NCBI GenBank assembly: GCA_937975235.1
Contig: CALJUZ010000023.1
Location: 1 to 13,907 of the forward strand
DNA: 13,907 nucleotides
Reading direction: 5' to 3'
DNA from: CALJUZ01 sp003387805
GTDB lineage: Bacteria; Bacillota; Limnochordia; Limnochordales; ZCTH02-B6
This document shows, one piece after another, positions 1-6,903 of the stretch (its first letter is position 1; each line of letters starts with the position of its first letter). Made by a program: the position numbers and the translations under genes. A model generated the notes under the pieces. It saw only the letters and a list, made by a program, of their open reading frames with translations. It was not told the DNA's origin and searched no databases.

Positions 1-62
1 ATGCAGCCCGCAGCACAGCGCCGCCTCCGTTATGCAGCCCGCAGCACAGCGCCGCCTCCGTC
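1..62. repeat. 31-nt tandem direct repeat, two copies
   Basis: Two consecutive copies of a 31-base unit (1-31 and 32-62) differ only in their last base. The copy number could be higher, because the array begins at the window edge. It lies just downstream of the glyA stop, which is read leftwards. On the minus strand the adjacent bases 63-97 continue with degenerate TGCGG-containing words, so the region looks like low-complexity intergenic repeat DNA. There is no spacer between the copies, which argues against CRISPR. Confidence 0.85.
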
Positions 63-97
63 CCGCAGTCCCGCAATCCGCAGTACGCCTAGCCGCC

Positions 98-1360
98 TCA
101 GTCCTGAAGCCCGCCGTACAGCGGGTACTGCTCGCACAAGGCCCGCACCCGCTCGCGGGCGCTGTTCAGCACCCGCTCGTCCTCGGGCGCCGACAAAACG
201 TCGTCAATGATGCCGGCGATGGCCCGCATCTCCTCCGGACCCATGCCCCGGGTGGTGGCCGCGGGCGAGCCCAGCCGCAGGCCGCTGGTCACCATGGGCG
301 GCTCCTCGTCGAACGGAATCGTGTTTTTGTTCACCGTGATGCCCACGGAGTCCAGCACTTTCTCCGCGGCCTGCCCCGTCAAGCCCCGGGACGCCTTGAC
401 GTCCACCAGCAAAAGGTGCGTGTCGGTGCCGCCAGAAACGATGCGGAACCCCCGCTCCTGCAGCGCCTCGGCCAGCACCCGGGCGTTCTCGACCACCCGG
501 CGCTGGTACTCCTTGAACCCGGGCGACAGCGCCTCTTTCAGCGCCACCGCCTTGGCGGCGATGACGTGCATCAGCGGCCCGCCCTGCACGCCCGGAAACA
601 CCGCCCGGTCCAGCGCCTTGGCGTGCTCGGCCTTGGAGAACACCATGCCGCCCCGGGGGCCCCGCAGCGTCTTGTGGGTCGTCGTGGAAACGAAGTCCGC
701 ATACGGAATCGGGTTCGGATGCAGCCCCGCGGCCACCAGCCCGGCGAAGTGCGCCATGTCCACGAACAGCAGCGCGCCCACTTCGTCGCAGATTTGCCGC
801 AGCCGCTCGAAGTCGATGATGCGCGGGTACGCGCTGCCGCCCGCCACGATCATTTTGGGCCGTACCCGCCGGGCCTGCTCCGCCACGGCGTCGTAGTCGA
901 TGCGCTCCGTCTCTTTGTCGACGCCGTAGTGCTCGAAGTCGAACCACTTCCCCGACAGGTTGATGGGGTGCCCGTGGGTCAGGTGCCCGCCGTGGGGCAG
1001 CTTCATGCCCATCACTTTGTCCCCGGGGTTGAGCGCGGCGAAGTACACGGCCTGGTTGGCCTGCGAACCCGAGTGGGGCTGCACGTTGACGTGCTCGGCG
1101 CCGAACAGCTCCTTGGCCCGCTGGATGGCCAGGGTCTCCACCACGTCCACGTGCTCGCAGCCGCCGTAATAGCGCCGGCCCGGATATCCTTCGGCGTACT
1201 TGTTGGTCAGCACCGAGCCTTGCGCGGCCAAAACCGCCTCGCTGACGAAGTTTTCCGAAGCGATGAGCTCGATGTGGGTATTTTGCCGGCGCCGCTCCGC
1301 CTCCACGGCGGCAGCCGTTTCCGGGTCCACGGCCCGGAGTTTTTCCAGCGCGCTCTCCAT
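98..1360 (-). CDS. glyA: Serine hydroxymethyltransferase
   Basis: PLP enzyme of the cytosol that interconverts serine plus tetrahydrofolate with glycine plus 5,10-methylene-tetrahydrofolate, the main source of one-carbon units. The 420-residue product has normal family length. Visible family signatures include ELIASENF near residue 31, the YYGGCEHVD segment near 64-72, the HGGHLTHG loop near 123-130, and the PLP-lysine motif STTTHKTLRGPRGG with the Schiff-base Lys at about 230. The open frame extends upstream to 1450, but that extension would overlap trpB2 and does not look like SHMT. The ATG ending at 1360 has a GGGAGAGG ribosome binding site about five bases upstream and gives the expected N-terminus. 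It follows trpB2 on the same strand after 52 bases, so the two are probably co-transcribed. No intrinsic terminator with a T-run is seen after its stop. Confidence 0.97.
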   Translation of the reverse strand: MESALEKLRAVDPETAAAVEAERRRQNTHIELIASENFVSEAVLAAQGSVLTNKYAEGYPGRRYYGGCEHVDVVETLAIQRAKELFGAEHVNVQPHSGSQANQAVYFAALNPGDKVMGMKLPHGGHLTHGHPINLSGKWFDFEHYGVDKETERIDYDAVAEQARRVRPKMIVAGGSAYPRIIDFERLRQICDEVGALLFVDMAHFAGLVAAGLHPNPIPYADFVSTTTHKTLRGPRGGMVFSKAEHAKALDRAVFPGVQGGPLMHVIAAKAVALKEALSPGFKEYQRRVVENARVLAEALQERGFRIVSGGTDTHLLLVDVKASRGLTGQAAEKVLDSVGITVNKNTIPFDEEPPMVTSGLRLGSPAATTRGMGPEEMRAIAGIIDDVLSAPEDERVLNSARERVRALCEQYPLYGGLQD

Positions 1361-1412
1361 CGTGACCTCTCCCTCGAAATAGTCAGCCGGTGCCGGCCAC
1401 CCCGCCGGGACG

Positions 1413-2768
1413 TCAGTCTGCCTTCGGCAAGTGCGCCAGCGCCGCGTCAATGGCCTCCTGCGGCAGCTCGAAGTCCTCCAGCTCCCCGGCCAGGTAGGCG
1501 TCGTACGCCGCCAGATCGAAGTGGCCGTGGCCGCTGAGGCCGAACAGAATGGTGCGCTCCTTGCCTTCCTCCTTGGCCAGAAGCGCTTCGTCGATGGCGG
1601 CCCGCACCGCGTGGGCCGACTCGGGCGCGGGCAGCAGCCCCTCCGTGCGGGCGAACTGCACCGCCGCCTCGAACACCGCCCGCTGCGGCACGGCTTTGGC
1701 TTCGATGACGCCTTGCTCGTACAAATGGGCCACCAGCGGCGCCGCGCCGTGGTACCGCAAGCCGCCGGCGTGAATGCCCGGCGGGACGAACTGGTGCCCC
1801 AGCGTGTACATGTACAGCAGCGGCGTCATGCCGGCGGTGTCGCCGAAATCGTACGCCGCGTGGCCCCGCGTCAAAGACGGCGACGCGGTGGGCTCCACGG
1901 CCACCGCCCGCACTTCCTTGCCGGCGGCTTTGTCGGCCAGGAACGGAAACGCCAGCCCGGCGAAATTGCTGCCGCCGCCGTGGGCGCCGATGACCACGTC
2001 CGGATAGTCGCCGGCCAGCTCCAGCTGCTTCTTGGCTTCGAGGCCGATAACGGTCTGGTGCAGCAGCACGTGGTTCAGCACGCTGCCCAGCGAGTACTTC
2101 GTATCGTCACGCGACGCCGCGTCCTCCACCGCCTCGCTGATGGCGATGCCCAGGCTGCCCGGCGAATCCGGGTCCTGCTCCAAAATGGCCCGCCCGGCCT
2201 GCGTCCGGGGGCTGGGACTGGGGATGACCTCGGCGCCCCACACCTGCATCAGCGACCGGCGGTACGGTTTTTGCTGATAGCTGATTTTCACCATGTAAAC
2301 GGTGCATTCGAGGCCGAAGAGCTTGCACGCCAGGCTCAGCGCGCTGCCCCACTGCCCCGCGCCCGTCTCGGTCGCGAGCCGCTTGACGCCTTCTTGCTTG
2401 TTGTAATACGCCTGCACCACCGCGGTGTTGGGCTTGTGGCTGCCCGCGGGGCTGACGCCTTCGTACTTGTAGTAAATCTTGGCCGGCGTGTCCAAAGCCT
2501 GCTCCAGCCGCCGAGCCCGGTACAGCGGCGTGGGCCGCCACAGGCGGTAAATATCGATGATTTCCTCCGGGATGTCGATCCAGCGCTGCGTGCTCACCTC
2601 TTGCTCGATGAGCGCCATCGGAAACAGAGGCGCCAGATCATCGGGCCCCACCGGCTGCTTCGTTCCCGGGTGCAGCGGCGGCTTCAGCGGCGTGTCCAGA
2701 TCCGCCGCGATGTTGTACCACTGCCGCGGGATGTCCCTCTCCGACAACAAAATTTTCGTCTCGCTCAC
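1413..2768 (-). CDS. trpB2: TrpB2-type tryptophan synthase beta chain
   Basis: PLP-dependent beta-replacement enzyme that condenses indole with serine, or with O-phosphoserine in some characterised TrpB2 enzymes, to give tryptophan. The 451-residue product is longer than classical TrpB (about 400) and has the TrpB2 hallmark N-terminus (RQWYNI, then IPEEIIDIYRLWRPTPLYRA). The PLP lysine lies in GSHKPNTA (Lys at about 112). Other visible motifs are ETGAGQWG near 134-141, the phosphate-binding GGGSN near 264-268, and SGHGHFDL near the C-terminus. The start is GTG, with GGAG six bases upstream. No trpA or other trp gene is visible; the partner is glyA, 52 bases downstream. Standalone TrpB2 proteins often serve as indole-salvage or auxiliary enzymes, so a biosynthetic role cannot be assumed. 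Assignment to the TrpB2 subgroup is firm; substrate preference is not visible. Confidence 0.93.
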   Translation of the reverse strand: MSETKILLSERDIPRQWYNIAADLDTPLKPPLHPGTKQPVGPDDLAPLFPMALIEQEVSTQRWIDIPEEIIDIYRLWRPTPLYRARRLEQALDTPAKIYYKYEGVSPAGSHKPNTAVVQAYYNKQEGVKRLATETGAGQWGSALSLACKLFGLECTVYMVKISYQQKPYRRSLMQVWGAEVIPSPSPRTQAGRAILEQDPDSPGSLGIAISEAVEDAASRDDTKYSLGSVLNHVLLHQTVIGLEAKKQLELAGDYPDVVIGAHGGGSNFAGLAFPFLADKAAGKEVRAVAVEPTASPSLTRGHAAYDFGDTAGMTPLLYMYTLGHQFVPPGIHAGGLRYHGAAPLVAHLYEQGVIEAKAVPQRAVFEAAVQFARTEGLLPAPESAHAVRAAIDEALLAKEEGKERTILFGLSGHGHFDLAAYDAYLAGELEDFELPQEAIDAALAHLPKAD

Positions 2769-2939
2769 CTAAGCTCCGCTCCCCTCGACTGGGAATTTCC
2801 TCCTTGTATTCTCCGCCCCGCCGCGCAGTCCTTTTGCGGGCCGCGGCGTCATAAGCTTCTCTAGCGCCGGTGCCGGGCGGCGCGCCGCGGGCCCGACGCG
2901 GCGGCGCCGCCGGCCCCGCGAAGGAGGCGAGCTTCGCCG
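2769..2939. other. Divergent spacer between trpB2 and the YqhV-like gene
   Basis: This 171-base GC-rich spacer must hold the promoters for the leftward trpB2-glyA unit and possibly the rightward small membrane protein. I find no convincing -35/-10 pair on either strand. On the minus strand an isolated AAGGAGG (2805 to 2799) lies about 30 bases upstream of the trpB2 GTG without a conventional start codon at the right distance. No terminator-like stem with a T-run is seen. Confidence 0.4.
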
Positions 2940-3206
2940 GTGGACGAATCCGCGGTGGTCCGGGCCATGGCGGCCATGCGTTTCGTATCGGGGTCCATCG
3001 AAATTTTGGCCGCGCTGCTCATTTTGCGGCTGGCCCGCGTGGAGACGGCGGTCCAGATCAACGCCGCGCTGGGCCTGGTGGGACCGGCCTTTTTCATCGC
3101 CGTGACGTTTCTCGGCATCGCCGGGCTCAGCGGCAAGCTGCCGCCGGCCAAGCTGCTCCTGATCGCGGCCGGCGTGGCACTGGTTTTCCTCGGCGGGCGC
3201 CGTTAG
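2940..3206 (+). CDS. YqhV-like small membrane protein (DUF2619)
   Basis: This 88-residue hydrophobic protein resembles the DUF2619/YqhV family. It has three predicted membrane segments, at roughly residues 13-32, 40-64 and 68-85. Family-like features are the start of helix one (AMRFVSGSIEILAALLIL), a short basic turn, INAALGLVGPAFFIAVT, and a Gly-rich C-terminus. In Bacillus, yqhV lies beside the spoIIIA operon; that context is absent here and the molecular function is unknown. The chosen start is GTG, with AAGGAGG at 2921-2927 twelve bases upstream, which is slightly long. ATG at 2967 or 2976 would still retain all membrane segments. The gene is convergent with the YlbF gene, with only eight bases between the stops, and divergent from trpB2. 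Confidence 0.75.
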   Translation: MDESAVVRAMAAMRFVSGSIEILAALLILRLARVETAVQINAALGLVGPAFFIAVTFLGIAGLSGKLPPAKLLLIAAGVALVFLGGRR

Positions 3207-3214
3207 CCATGCGT

Positions 3215-3676
3215 TTACGGCCGCCCGGGAACCCACAGGCGGCTGCGCGGCTCGTCGCCCTCTCCGCTTCCCTGCCCCGGAGCGCTTCCCGCACCGCCGG
3301 CGGACCCGCCGGACCCGCCGTCCGTGCCTTCGCCCTCGGCCTCCCCCAGACCCAGCTCCTCGGCGATGACCTCGTTGACTTCGGCCAGCAGCTGTCCCAG
3401 GGCCTGCTCCGCCTGCAGCACCGCGGCCACGTACGGGTTGTACGCCACCGTCTCCAGCGTGCGGCGGTACCGCTCCTCCTCTTCCGGACCGACGGGCTGG
3501 CCCGCCTGCACTTTGCGCATGATCTCCGCCTGGGCGCGCTGCAAATCCCGCAGCATAATCTGCGCCGCGGCCCGCTGCTCCAGCTCGGCCCGGGCCTGCT
3601 GCCAGGCCCGGAATACGTCGCTCTCTTTGACCGCCTGAGCGAGAGCCTTCGCCTTTTCCTTCAACGCCTCGTCCAT
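3215..3676 (-). CDS. YlbF/YmcA-family regulator-like protein
   Basis: A 153-residue protein, mostly helical, matching the Com_YlbF (YlbF/YmcA/YheA) family. The helical domain spans about residues 1-110 and includes the typical NPYVAAVLQAEQALGQLL helix after a basic linker. The last ~40 residues are a Gly/Ser/Glu-rich low-complexity tail that is not part of the family core. In Bacillus, YlbF acts with YmcA and YaaT in a complex that affects RNase Y-dependent mRNA maturation and developmental decisions. Whether this paralogue does the same cannot be read from the sequence. The open frame runs upstream to 3751 through repeat DNA. The ATG ending at 3676 is preferred because GGAGG lies eight bases upstream and the protein homology starts there. 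It is monocistronic and convergent with the YqhV-like gene. Confidence 0.82.
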   Translation of the reverse strand: MDEALKEKAKALAQAVKESDVFRAWQQARAELEQRAAAQIMLRDLQRAQAEIMRKVQAGQPVGPEEEERYRRTLETVAYNPYVAAVLQAEQALGQLLAEVNEVIAEELGLGEAEGEGTDGGSGGSAGGAGSAPGQGSGEGDEPRSRLWVPGRP

Positions 3677-3724
3677 GCCGACGACCTCCGACCTTTTCAG
3701 CGTTATGACTGCGCCCTGACGCCA

Positions 3725-3780
3725 CGCCGTCGCACCGTTGCGCCGTCGCACCGTTGCGTCGTCGCACCGTCGCGCCGACG
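3725..3780. repeat. 16-nt tandem repeat, about 3.5 copies
   Basis: The unit CGCCGTCGCACCGTTG occurs exactly at 3725-3740 and 3741-3756. It recurs with two changes at 3757-3772, and a half-copy follows to 3780. The unit is itself built from an alternating 'accgt/gccgt' theme, so shorter periods (about 8) are partly present. It lies just upstream of the YlbF ribosome binding site. No transposase or CRISPR context is seen. Confidence 0.8.
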
Positions 3781-3788
3781 GCCCCGGC

Positions 3789-3806
3789 CCGCCGCCCGGG
3801 CGGCGG
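3789..3806. repeat. 18-bp perfect GC palindrome
   Basis: The sequence CCGCCGCCCGGGCGGCGG is self-complementary with no loop spacer. No T-run follows on either strand, so a terminator is not supported. It could extrude weakly or bind a dimeric protein, or simply reflect GC-rich composition. Confidence 0.45.
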
Positions 3807-3991
3807 CCTCGAGATGCACGGCGGGCGCCTGCGTTTCAGGTAAAGAATATCCCCCGGCGCCGGAAACACCTGCCTCGGCCGGCAAACACCGGCACCGCCG
3901 CCAGCAACCGACGGGCCGAACCGCCCTTGAAATGCCGGTTTGGGGAGAGATTCCAAAGGAACGGGCCGCCTTGATCACGAAGGCAACGGGC

Positions 3992-4231
3992 ATGACGGCC
4001 CCAAAGGCGGTCCTCCCGAAAGGCGGTTTCAGAAAAATGGTCGAAGTGCTTGTTCTTGACCCCACCCTCGGTCTGTGCTGGCTGGACGGGAAAGTCCACG
4101 AAGTGAGACTGACGCTGGACGAGCCGGTGGCGCAGCTGGTGCGGGAACTTCTGCGGGCCCGCGACGGCAGCGTTTTTCTCGAGCTCGCGCTGGACGAGTC
4201 GGGCAAAGGCCGCGTCGTAACCTTGCGCTAG
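3992..4231 (+). CDS. Short hypothetical protein
   Basis: I do not recognise this gene. It encodes up to 79 residues with a mixed beta/helix pattern: a strand-like VEVLVLDP, a WLDGKVHEVRLTLDEP segment, an amphipathic helix VAQLVRELLRAR, and a final strand pair ending GRVVTLR. No signal peptide, membrane segment or Cys/His metal motif is visible. The start is uncertain. ATG 3992 has GAAGG eight bases upstream; ATG 4037 (64 residues) has AAAGGCGG about ten upstream and gives a cleaner folded N-terminus; TTG 3971 is also possible. Its coding-like composition and regular secondary structure support a real gene. It stands 136 bases upstream of the HD-GYP gene on the same strand, so co-transcription is possible but not shown. 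Confidence 0.5.
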   Translation: MTAPKAVLPKGGFRKMVEVLVLDPTLGLCWLDGKVHEVRLTLDEPVAQLVRELLRARDGSVFLELALDESGKGRVVTLR

Positions 4232-4367
4232 CCCCGTCGCCATGCAGTTTTTCGGCAATTCCGCGGGTGCCCCGCCTTCCCCATTATCTGCATTTTCTGC
4301 CAAGGATTTCTGGTGAACTGGAAGAAGCTATAGCTACTAGGTATTTGTGGGCAGGGAGGCGCCGCGG
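4232..4367 (+). other. Leader region of the HD-GYP gene
   Basis: A 136-base spacer, noticeably richer in A/T than its neighbours, as expected of a promoter region. No good housekeeping -35/-10 pair is visible. A weak sigma-H-like arrangement can be drawn: AGGATTT at about 4303-4309, then, eleven bases on, GAAGAAG at about 4321-4327. Only part of the consensus matches. A short palindrome AGCTATAGCT sits at 4326-4335. No cyclic-di-GMP riboswitch core is recognised. Confidence 0.25.
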
Positions 4368-5321
4368 ATGTCTAGCGGCAGGAGGGAAAACCCTCGAAGG
4401 CAAGGCGTTTGGTGGGACGCCTTCGTCGTTGCGCTGAATGTGGCGGCCGTCGCCGCGCTGAGCTACACGTTCGAATCGTCTTCATCCGCATTTGTTCACT
4501 TGTTCTATGTCCCGGTGCTGGCCGGGGCCTTTTTCTTCCGGACGGCCGGCGGCGTCGCCGTGGGCGCGATGGCGGGCCTGCTCTCGGGCCCGGCCCGGCC
4601 GGTGTTCGGCGCCGCGGCCATGCCCGCCGCGGACTGGCTCATCTGGACCACGGTTTTGGTAGGCGTCGGCTACGTAGGCGGCCGCGCCGTCGACACCCTT
4701 CGGAAGCAGGAAGCCGTGCTGGACTCCATGGCCGAGGAGACGGTGCTCAGCTTCGTGCACGCGATCCAGGCCATGGACGGGTCCACCGCCGCGCATTCCC
4801 AGAAGGTGGCCGAGTACGCGGTGGCCATCGCCCGGGAGCTGAATCTGCCCCCGGAGCGAGTGGAGCAGGTCCGCCGCGCCGCGCTGCTGCATGACGTCGG
4901 CAAGCTGGCGGTGCCCAAGGAAGTGCTGAACAAGCCCGGGCCGCTGGACCCGCACGAATGGGAACTGATCCGGCGCCACCCGGTGGAATCCGAGCGCATC
5001 GTGGGCCGCATCAGCGTCCTGCGGGCCCTGCTGCCGGCGTTGCGCCACCACCACGAGCGCGTCGACGGGCGCGGCTATCCCGACGGCGTGCGGGGCCGCG
5101 AGCTGCCCCTGGAGGCCCGCATCATCACCGTGGCCGACGCGTACGACGCGATGACGTCCCGCCGCGCCTATCGCGAGCCGCTGTCGCAAAAAGAGGCGGT
5201 GGAACAGCTTCTGCAAAATGCGGGTTCCCAGTTCGATCCGCAAGTGGTGGACGCGTTTTTGCGGGCGCTCAACATCTCCTACACCGTGGAGGAGATGGCT
5301 GCCGACATGCCTTCGCTCTAA
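4368..5321 (+). CDS. Membrane-anchored HD-GYP domain protein
   Basis: A 317-residue probable cyclic-di-GMP phosphodiesterase or related HD-GYP hydrolase. The N-terminal third (about residues 15-105) holds three to four hydrophobic segments resembling a small membrane sensor region. A short linker helix follows, and then the HD-GYP domain (about 122-305). Visible catalytic-type residues are His in AAHSQKVAEYA (about 143), the HD pair in LLHDVGKL (175-176) with Lys 179, HPVESE (about 204), the HHHER cluster (227-229), the GYP signature in DGRGYPDG (236-238), and VADAYDAMTSRRAYR (about 255-269). All metal-ligand positions I can judge appear intact. ATG 4368 is chosen over GTG 4347 because GGGAGG lies eight bases upstream of it. 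It could instead act in another nucleotide-signalling reaction, since substrates vary across HD-GYP proteins. Confidence 0.92.
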   Translation: MSSGRRENPRRQGVWWDAFVVALNVAAVAALSYTFESSSSAFVHLFYVPVLAGAFFFRTAGGVAVGAMAGLLSGPARPVFGAAAMPAADWLIWTTVLVGVGYVGGRAVDTLRKQEAVLDSMAEETVLSFVHAIQAMDGSTAAHSQKVAEYAVAIARELNLPPERVEQVRRAALLHDVGKLAVPKEVLNKPGPLDPHEWELIRRHPVESERIVGRISVLRALLPALRHHHERVDGRGYPDGVRGRELPLEARIITVADAYDAMTSRRAYREPLSQKEAVEQLLQNAGSQFDPQVVDAFLRALNISYTVEEMAADMPSL

Positions 5322-5421
5322 ACACGCCTCATCTGAGAATACTGTCAATGGCGGGGCGGCAGGAAGCCGCGCCGTGCACATATAAGATGTGATTGAATTC
5401 ACGACCGAAGCGGCGGAATCG

Positions 5422-5427
5422 TATCAA
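5422..5427 (+). promoter_or_regulatory. Candidate -10 box upstream of gdh
   Basis: TATCAA at 5422-5427 with TTCACG at 5398-5403, 18 bases apart, matches the sigma-70/SigA consensus at four of six positions in each box. It would place the transcription start about 30 bases before the gdh GTG start. The match is only moderate. A small inverted repeat, CACAT-5-ATGTG at 5377-5391, lies just upstream and could be an operator or chance. Confidence 0.25.
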
Positions 5428-5464
5428 AACGGCAACGGCCGGAGCGAGATCGGAGGCGCAGAAG

Positions 5465-6880
5465 GTGGCAAGAAACTCGACCTTCCTCGAATCAGTTGAC
5501 AGAATGTTTTCGCGGGCGGCGTCGTTGATGGACCTGCCGCCGGGGCTGGCGGACCACATCCGTGAGTGCAACGTCGTTTACCAGCTGCGGTTTCCCGTGG
5601 AGATCCGGGGCGAAATCCGCACGTTCCGCGGCTGGCGGGCCATCCACAGCGAGCACCGGCTGCCGACGAAAGGCGGCATCCGCTTCTCGCCCAACGTGAG
5701 CCAGAGCGAAGTGGAAGCGCTGGCCGCGCTGATGTCGTACAAGTGCGCCATCGTCGACGTGCCCTTCGGCGGCGCGAAGGGCGCGGTGGAAGTGGATCCT
5801 CGCGAGTACACGGAGGAAGAGCTGGAGCGCATCACGCGGCGGTTTGCGGCGGATTTGGTGCGCAAGGCGCGCCTCAGCCCCAGCCTGGACGTGCCGGGGC
5901 CGGACATGGGCACGGGCCCGCGGGAGATGGGCTGGATTTTGGACGTGTACAAGACGTTCCATCCCGACGACGTCAACGCGGCCGCGGTCGTCACGGGCAA
6001 GCGGCCCACCGCCAGCGGCATCCGGGGCCGGCACGAAGCCACCGGGCGGGGCCTGCAGTACGCGCTGCGGGAGTTTTTCCGCCACCCGGACGACGTGAAG
6101 AAGGCCGGGCTGGAAGGCGGCCTGGAGGGCAAGCGCATCATCGTGCAGGGCCTGGGCAACGTGGGCTACCACGTGGCCAAGTTCCTCCAGGAGGAGGACG
6201 GCGCGAAAATCATCGGCATCGTCGAGTGGGACGGCGCCCTGGTGGATGAAAACGGGCTGGACGTGGAGTCCGTCAAGCAGCACATCATGGAGCACGGCGG
6301 CGTCAAAGGCTACGGAGGCGCCACCTATGTCGAAAACGGCGCGTCGGTGCTGGAGGCCGAGTGCGACGTGCTCATCCCGGCCGCGCTGGAGGGCCAGATC
6401 ACCGAGGAAAACGCCCCCCGCATCAAGGCCAAGGTCGTTCTCGAAGGCGCCAACGGGCCGACGACGGCCGGCGCGGACGAGATCTTGCGCCGGCGCGGCG
6501 TCTTCATCATCCCCGACGTCTACGCCAACGCGGGCGGCGTGACGGTGTCGTACTTTGAGTGGATCAAAAACTTGTCCCACATCCGCTTCGGCCGCCTGGA
6601 GCGCCGCTTCGAGGAGATGCGGGGACAGCAGGTCATCCAGGCGCTGGAGGAGCTGACGGGACAGCCGGTGCCGCAGAGCATCCGGGACGTCCTGACCTCG
6701 GCCGCCGGCGAGCTGGATCTGGTCCGCTCCGGGTTGGACGACACGATGCGGAACGCCTACAATGAAATCAAGGAAACGCTGGCCCGCCGCCCCGAAGCGG
6801 AGGATATGAGGACGGCCGCCTACATGCTGGCCATCGAGAAAATTTCCCGGGCGTACCTGGAGCACGGCGTCTGGCCGTAA
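5465..6880 (+). CDS. Glutamate dehydrogenase, Glu/Leu/Phe/Val family
   Basis: Cytosolic enzyme for reversible oxidative deamination of glutamate to 2-oxoglutarate and ammonia with NAD(P). The 471-residue product has the N-terminal dimerisation/substrate domain (about 10-190) with the substrate Lys in TKGGIRF (69) and the catalytic Lys in VPFGGAKGAV (105), and Asp 147 in VPGPDMGTG. The Rossmann domain follows with GLGNVG at 229-234. The end of the second strand, GIVEWDGAL, carries acidic residues that tend to favour NAD, but cofactor use is not certain. The frame is open from TTG 5393, which has no ribosome binding site. GTG 5465 is chosen because GGAGG (5452-5456) lies eight bases upstream and it removes a basic low-complexity extension. 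The DUF420 gene follows after 23 bases. Confidence 0.95.
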   Translation: MARNSTFLESVDRMFSRAASLMDLPPGLADHIRECNVVYQLRFPVEIRGEIRTFRGWRAIHSEHRLPTKGGIRFSPNVSQSEVEALAALMSYKCAIVDVPFGGAKGAVEVDPREYTEEELERITRRFAADLVRKARLSPSLDVPGPDMGTGPREMGWILDVYKTFHPDDVNAAAVVTGKRPTASGIRGRHEATGRGLQYALREFFRHPDDVKKAGLEGGLEGKRIIVQGLGNVGYHVAKFLQEEDGAKIIGIVEWDGALVDENGLDVESVKQHIMEHGGVKGYGGATYVENGASVLEAECDVLIPAALEGQITEENAPRIKAKVVLEGANGPTTAGADEILRRRGVFIIPDVYANAGGVTVSYFEWIKNLSHIRFGRLERRFEEMRGQQVIQALEELTGQPVPQSIRDVLTSAAGELDLVRSGLDDTMRNAYNEIKETLARRPEAEDMRTAAYMLAIEKISRAYLEHGVWP

Positions 6881-6903
6881 CGAAGGAGACCTGCGTGTAA
6901 TCG

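Larger units (their letters stand above)
3677..3991. other. Non-coding spacer upstream of the YlbF gene
   Basis: About 315 bases between the divergent YlbF gene and the short ORF that follows. It holds a 16-nt tandem repeat (3725-3780) and an 18-bp GC palindrome (3789-3806). The remaining sequence to 3991 shows no RNA gene, no clear promoter and no T-run terminator. Translations that cross it are rich in repetitive Arg/Asp/Gly/Ala words made by the repeat and look spurious. The frame of the downstream short ORF is open through part of it. Confidence 0.5.

Noticed and set aside
1..62. CRISPR array at the left edge
   Set aside because: The repeats are directly adjacent without spacers, and no cas gene is in view.
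1361..1450. 30-residue N-terminal extension of GlyA
   Set aside because: It would overlap the trpB2 coding end, is basic and non-homologous, and the internal ATG has a good ribosome binding site.
2769..3956. 395-codon minus-strand frame between trpB2 and the short ORF
   Set aside because: It overlaps the better supported YqhV-like and YlbF genes, crosses the repeat region, and its translation is Arg/Gly-rich without domains.
4232..4367. Cyclic-di-GMP riboswitch ahead of the HD-GYP gene
   Set aside because: I could not find the conserved core or paired stems of either class, and a ribosome binding site follows without an expression platform.
5393..5464. 24-residue N-terminal extension of glutamate dehydrogenase from TTG 5393
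   Set aside because: There is no ribosome binding site before the TTG, the extension is basic low-complexity, and GTG 5465 has GGAGG at ideal distance. The region also contains a candidate promoter.
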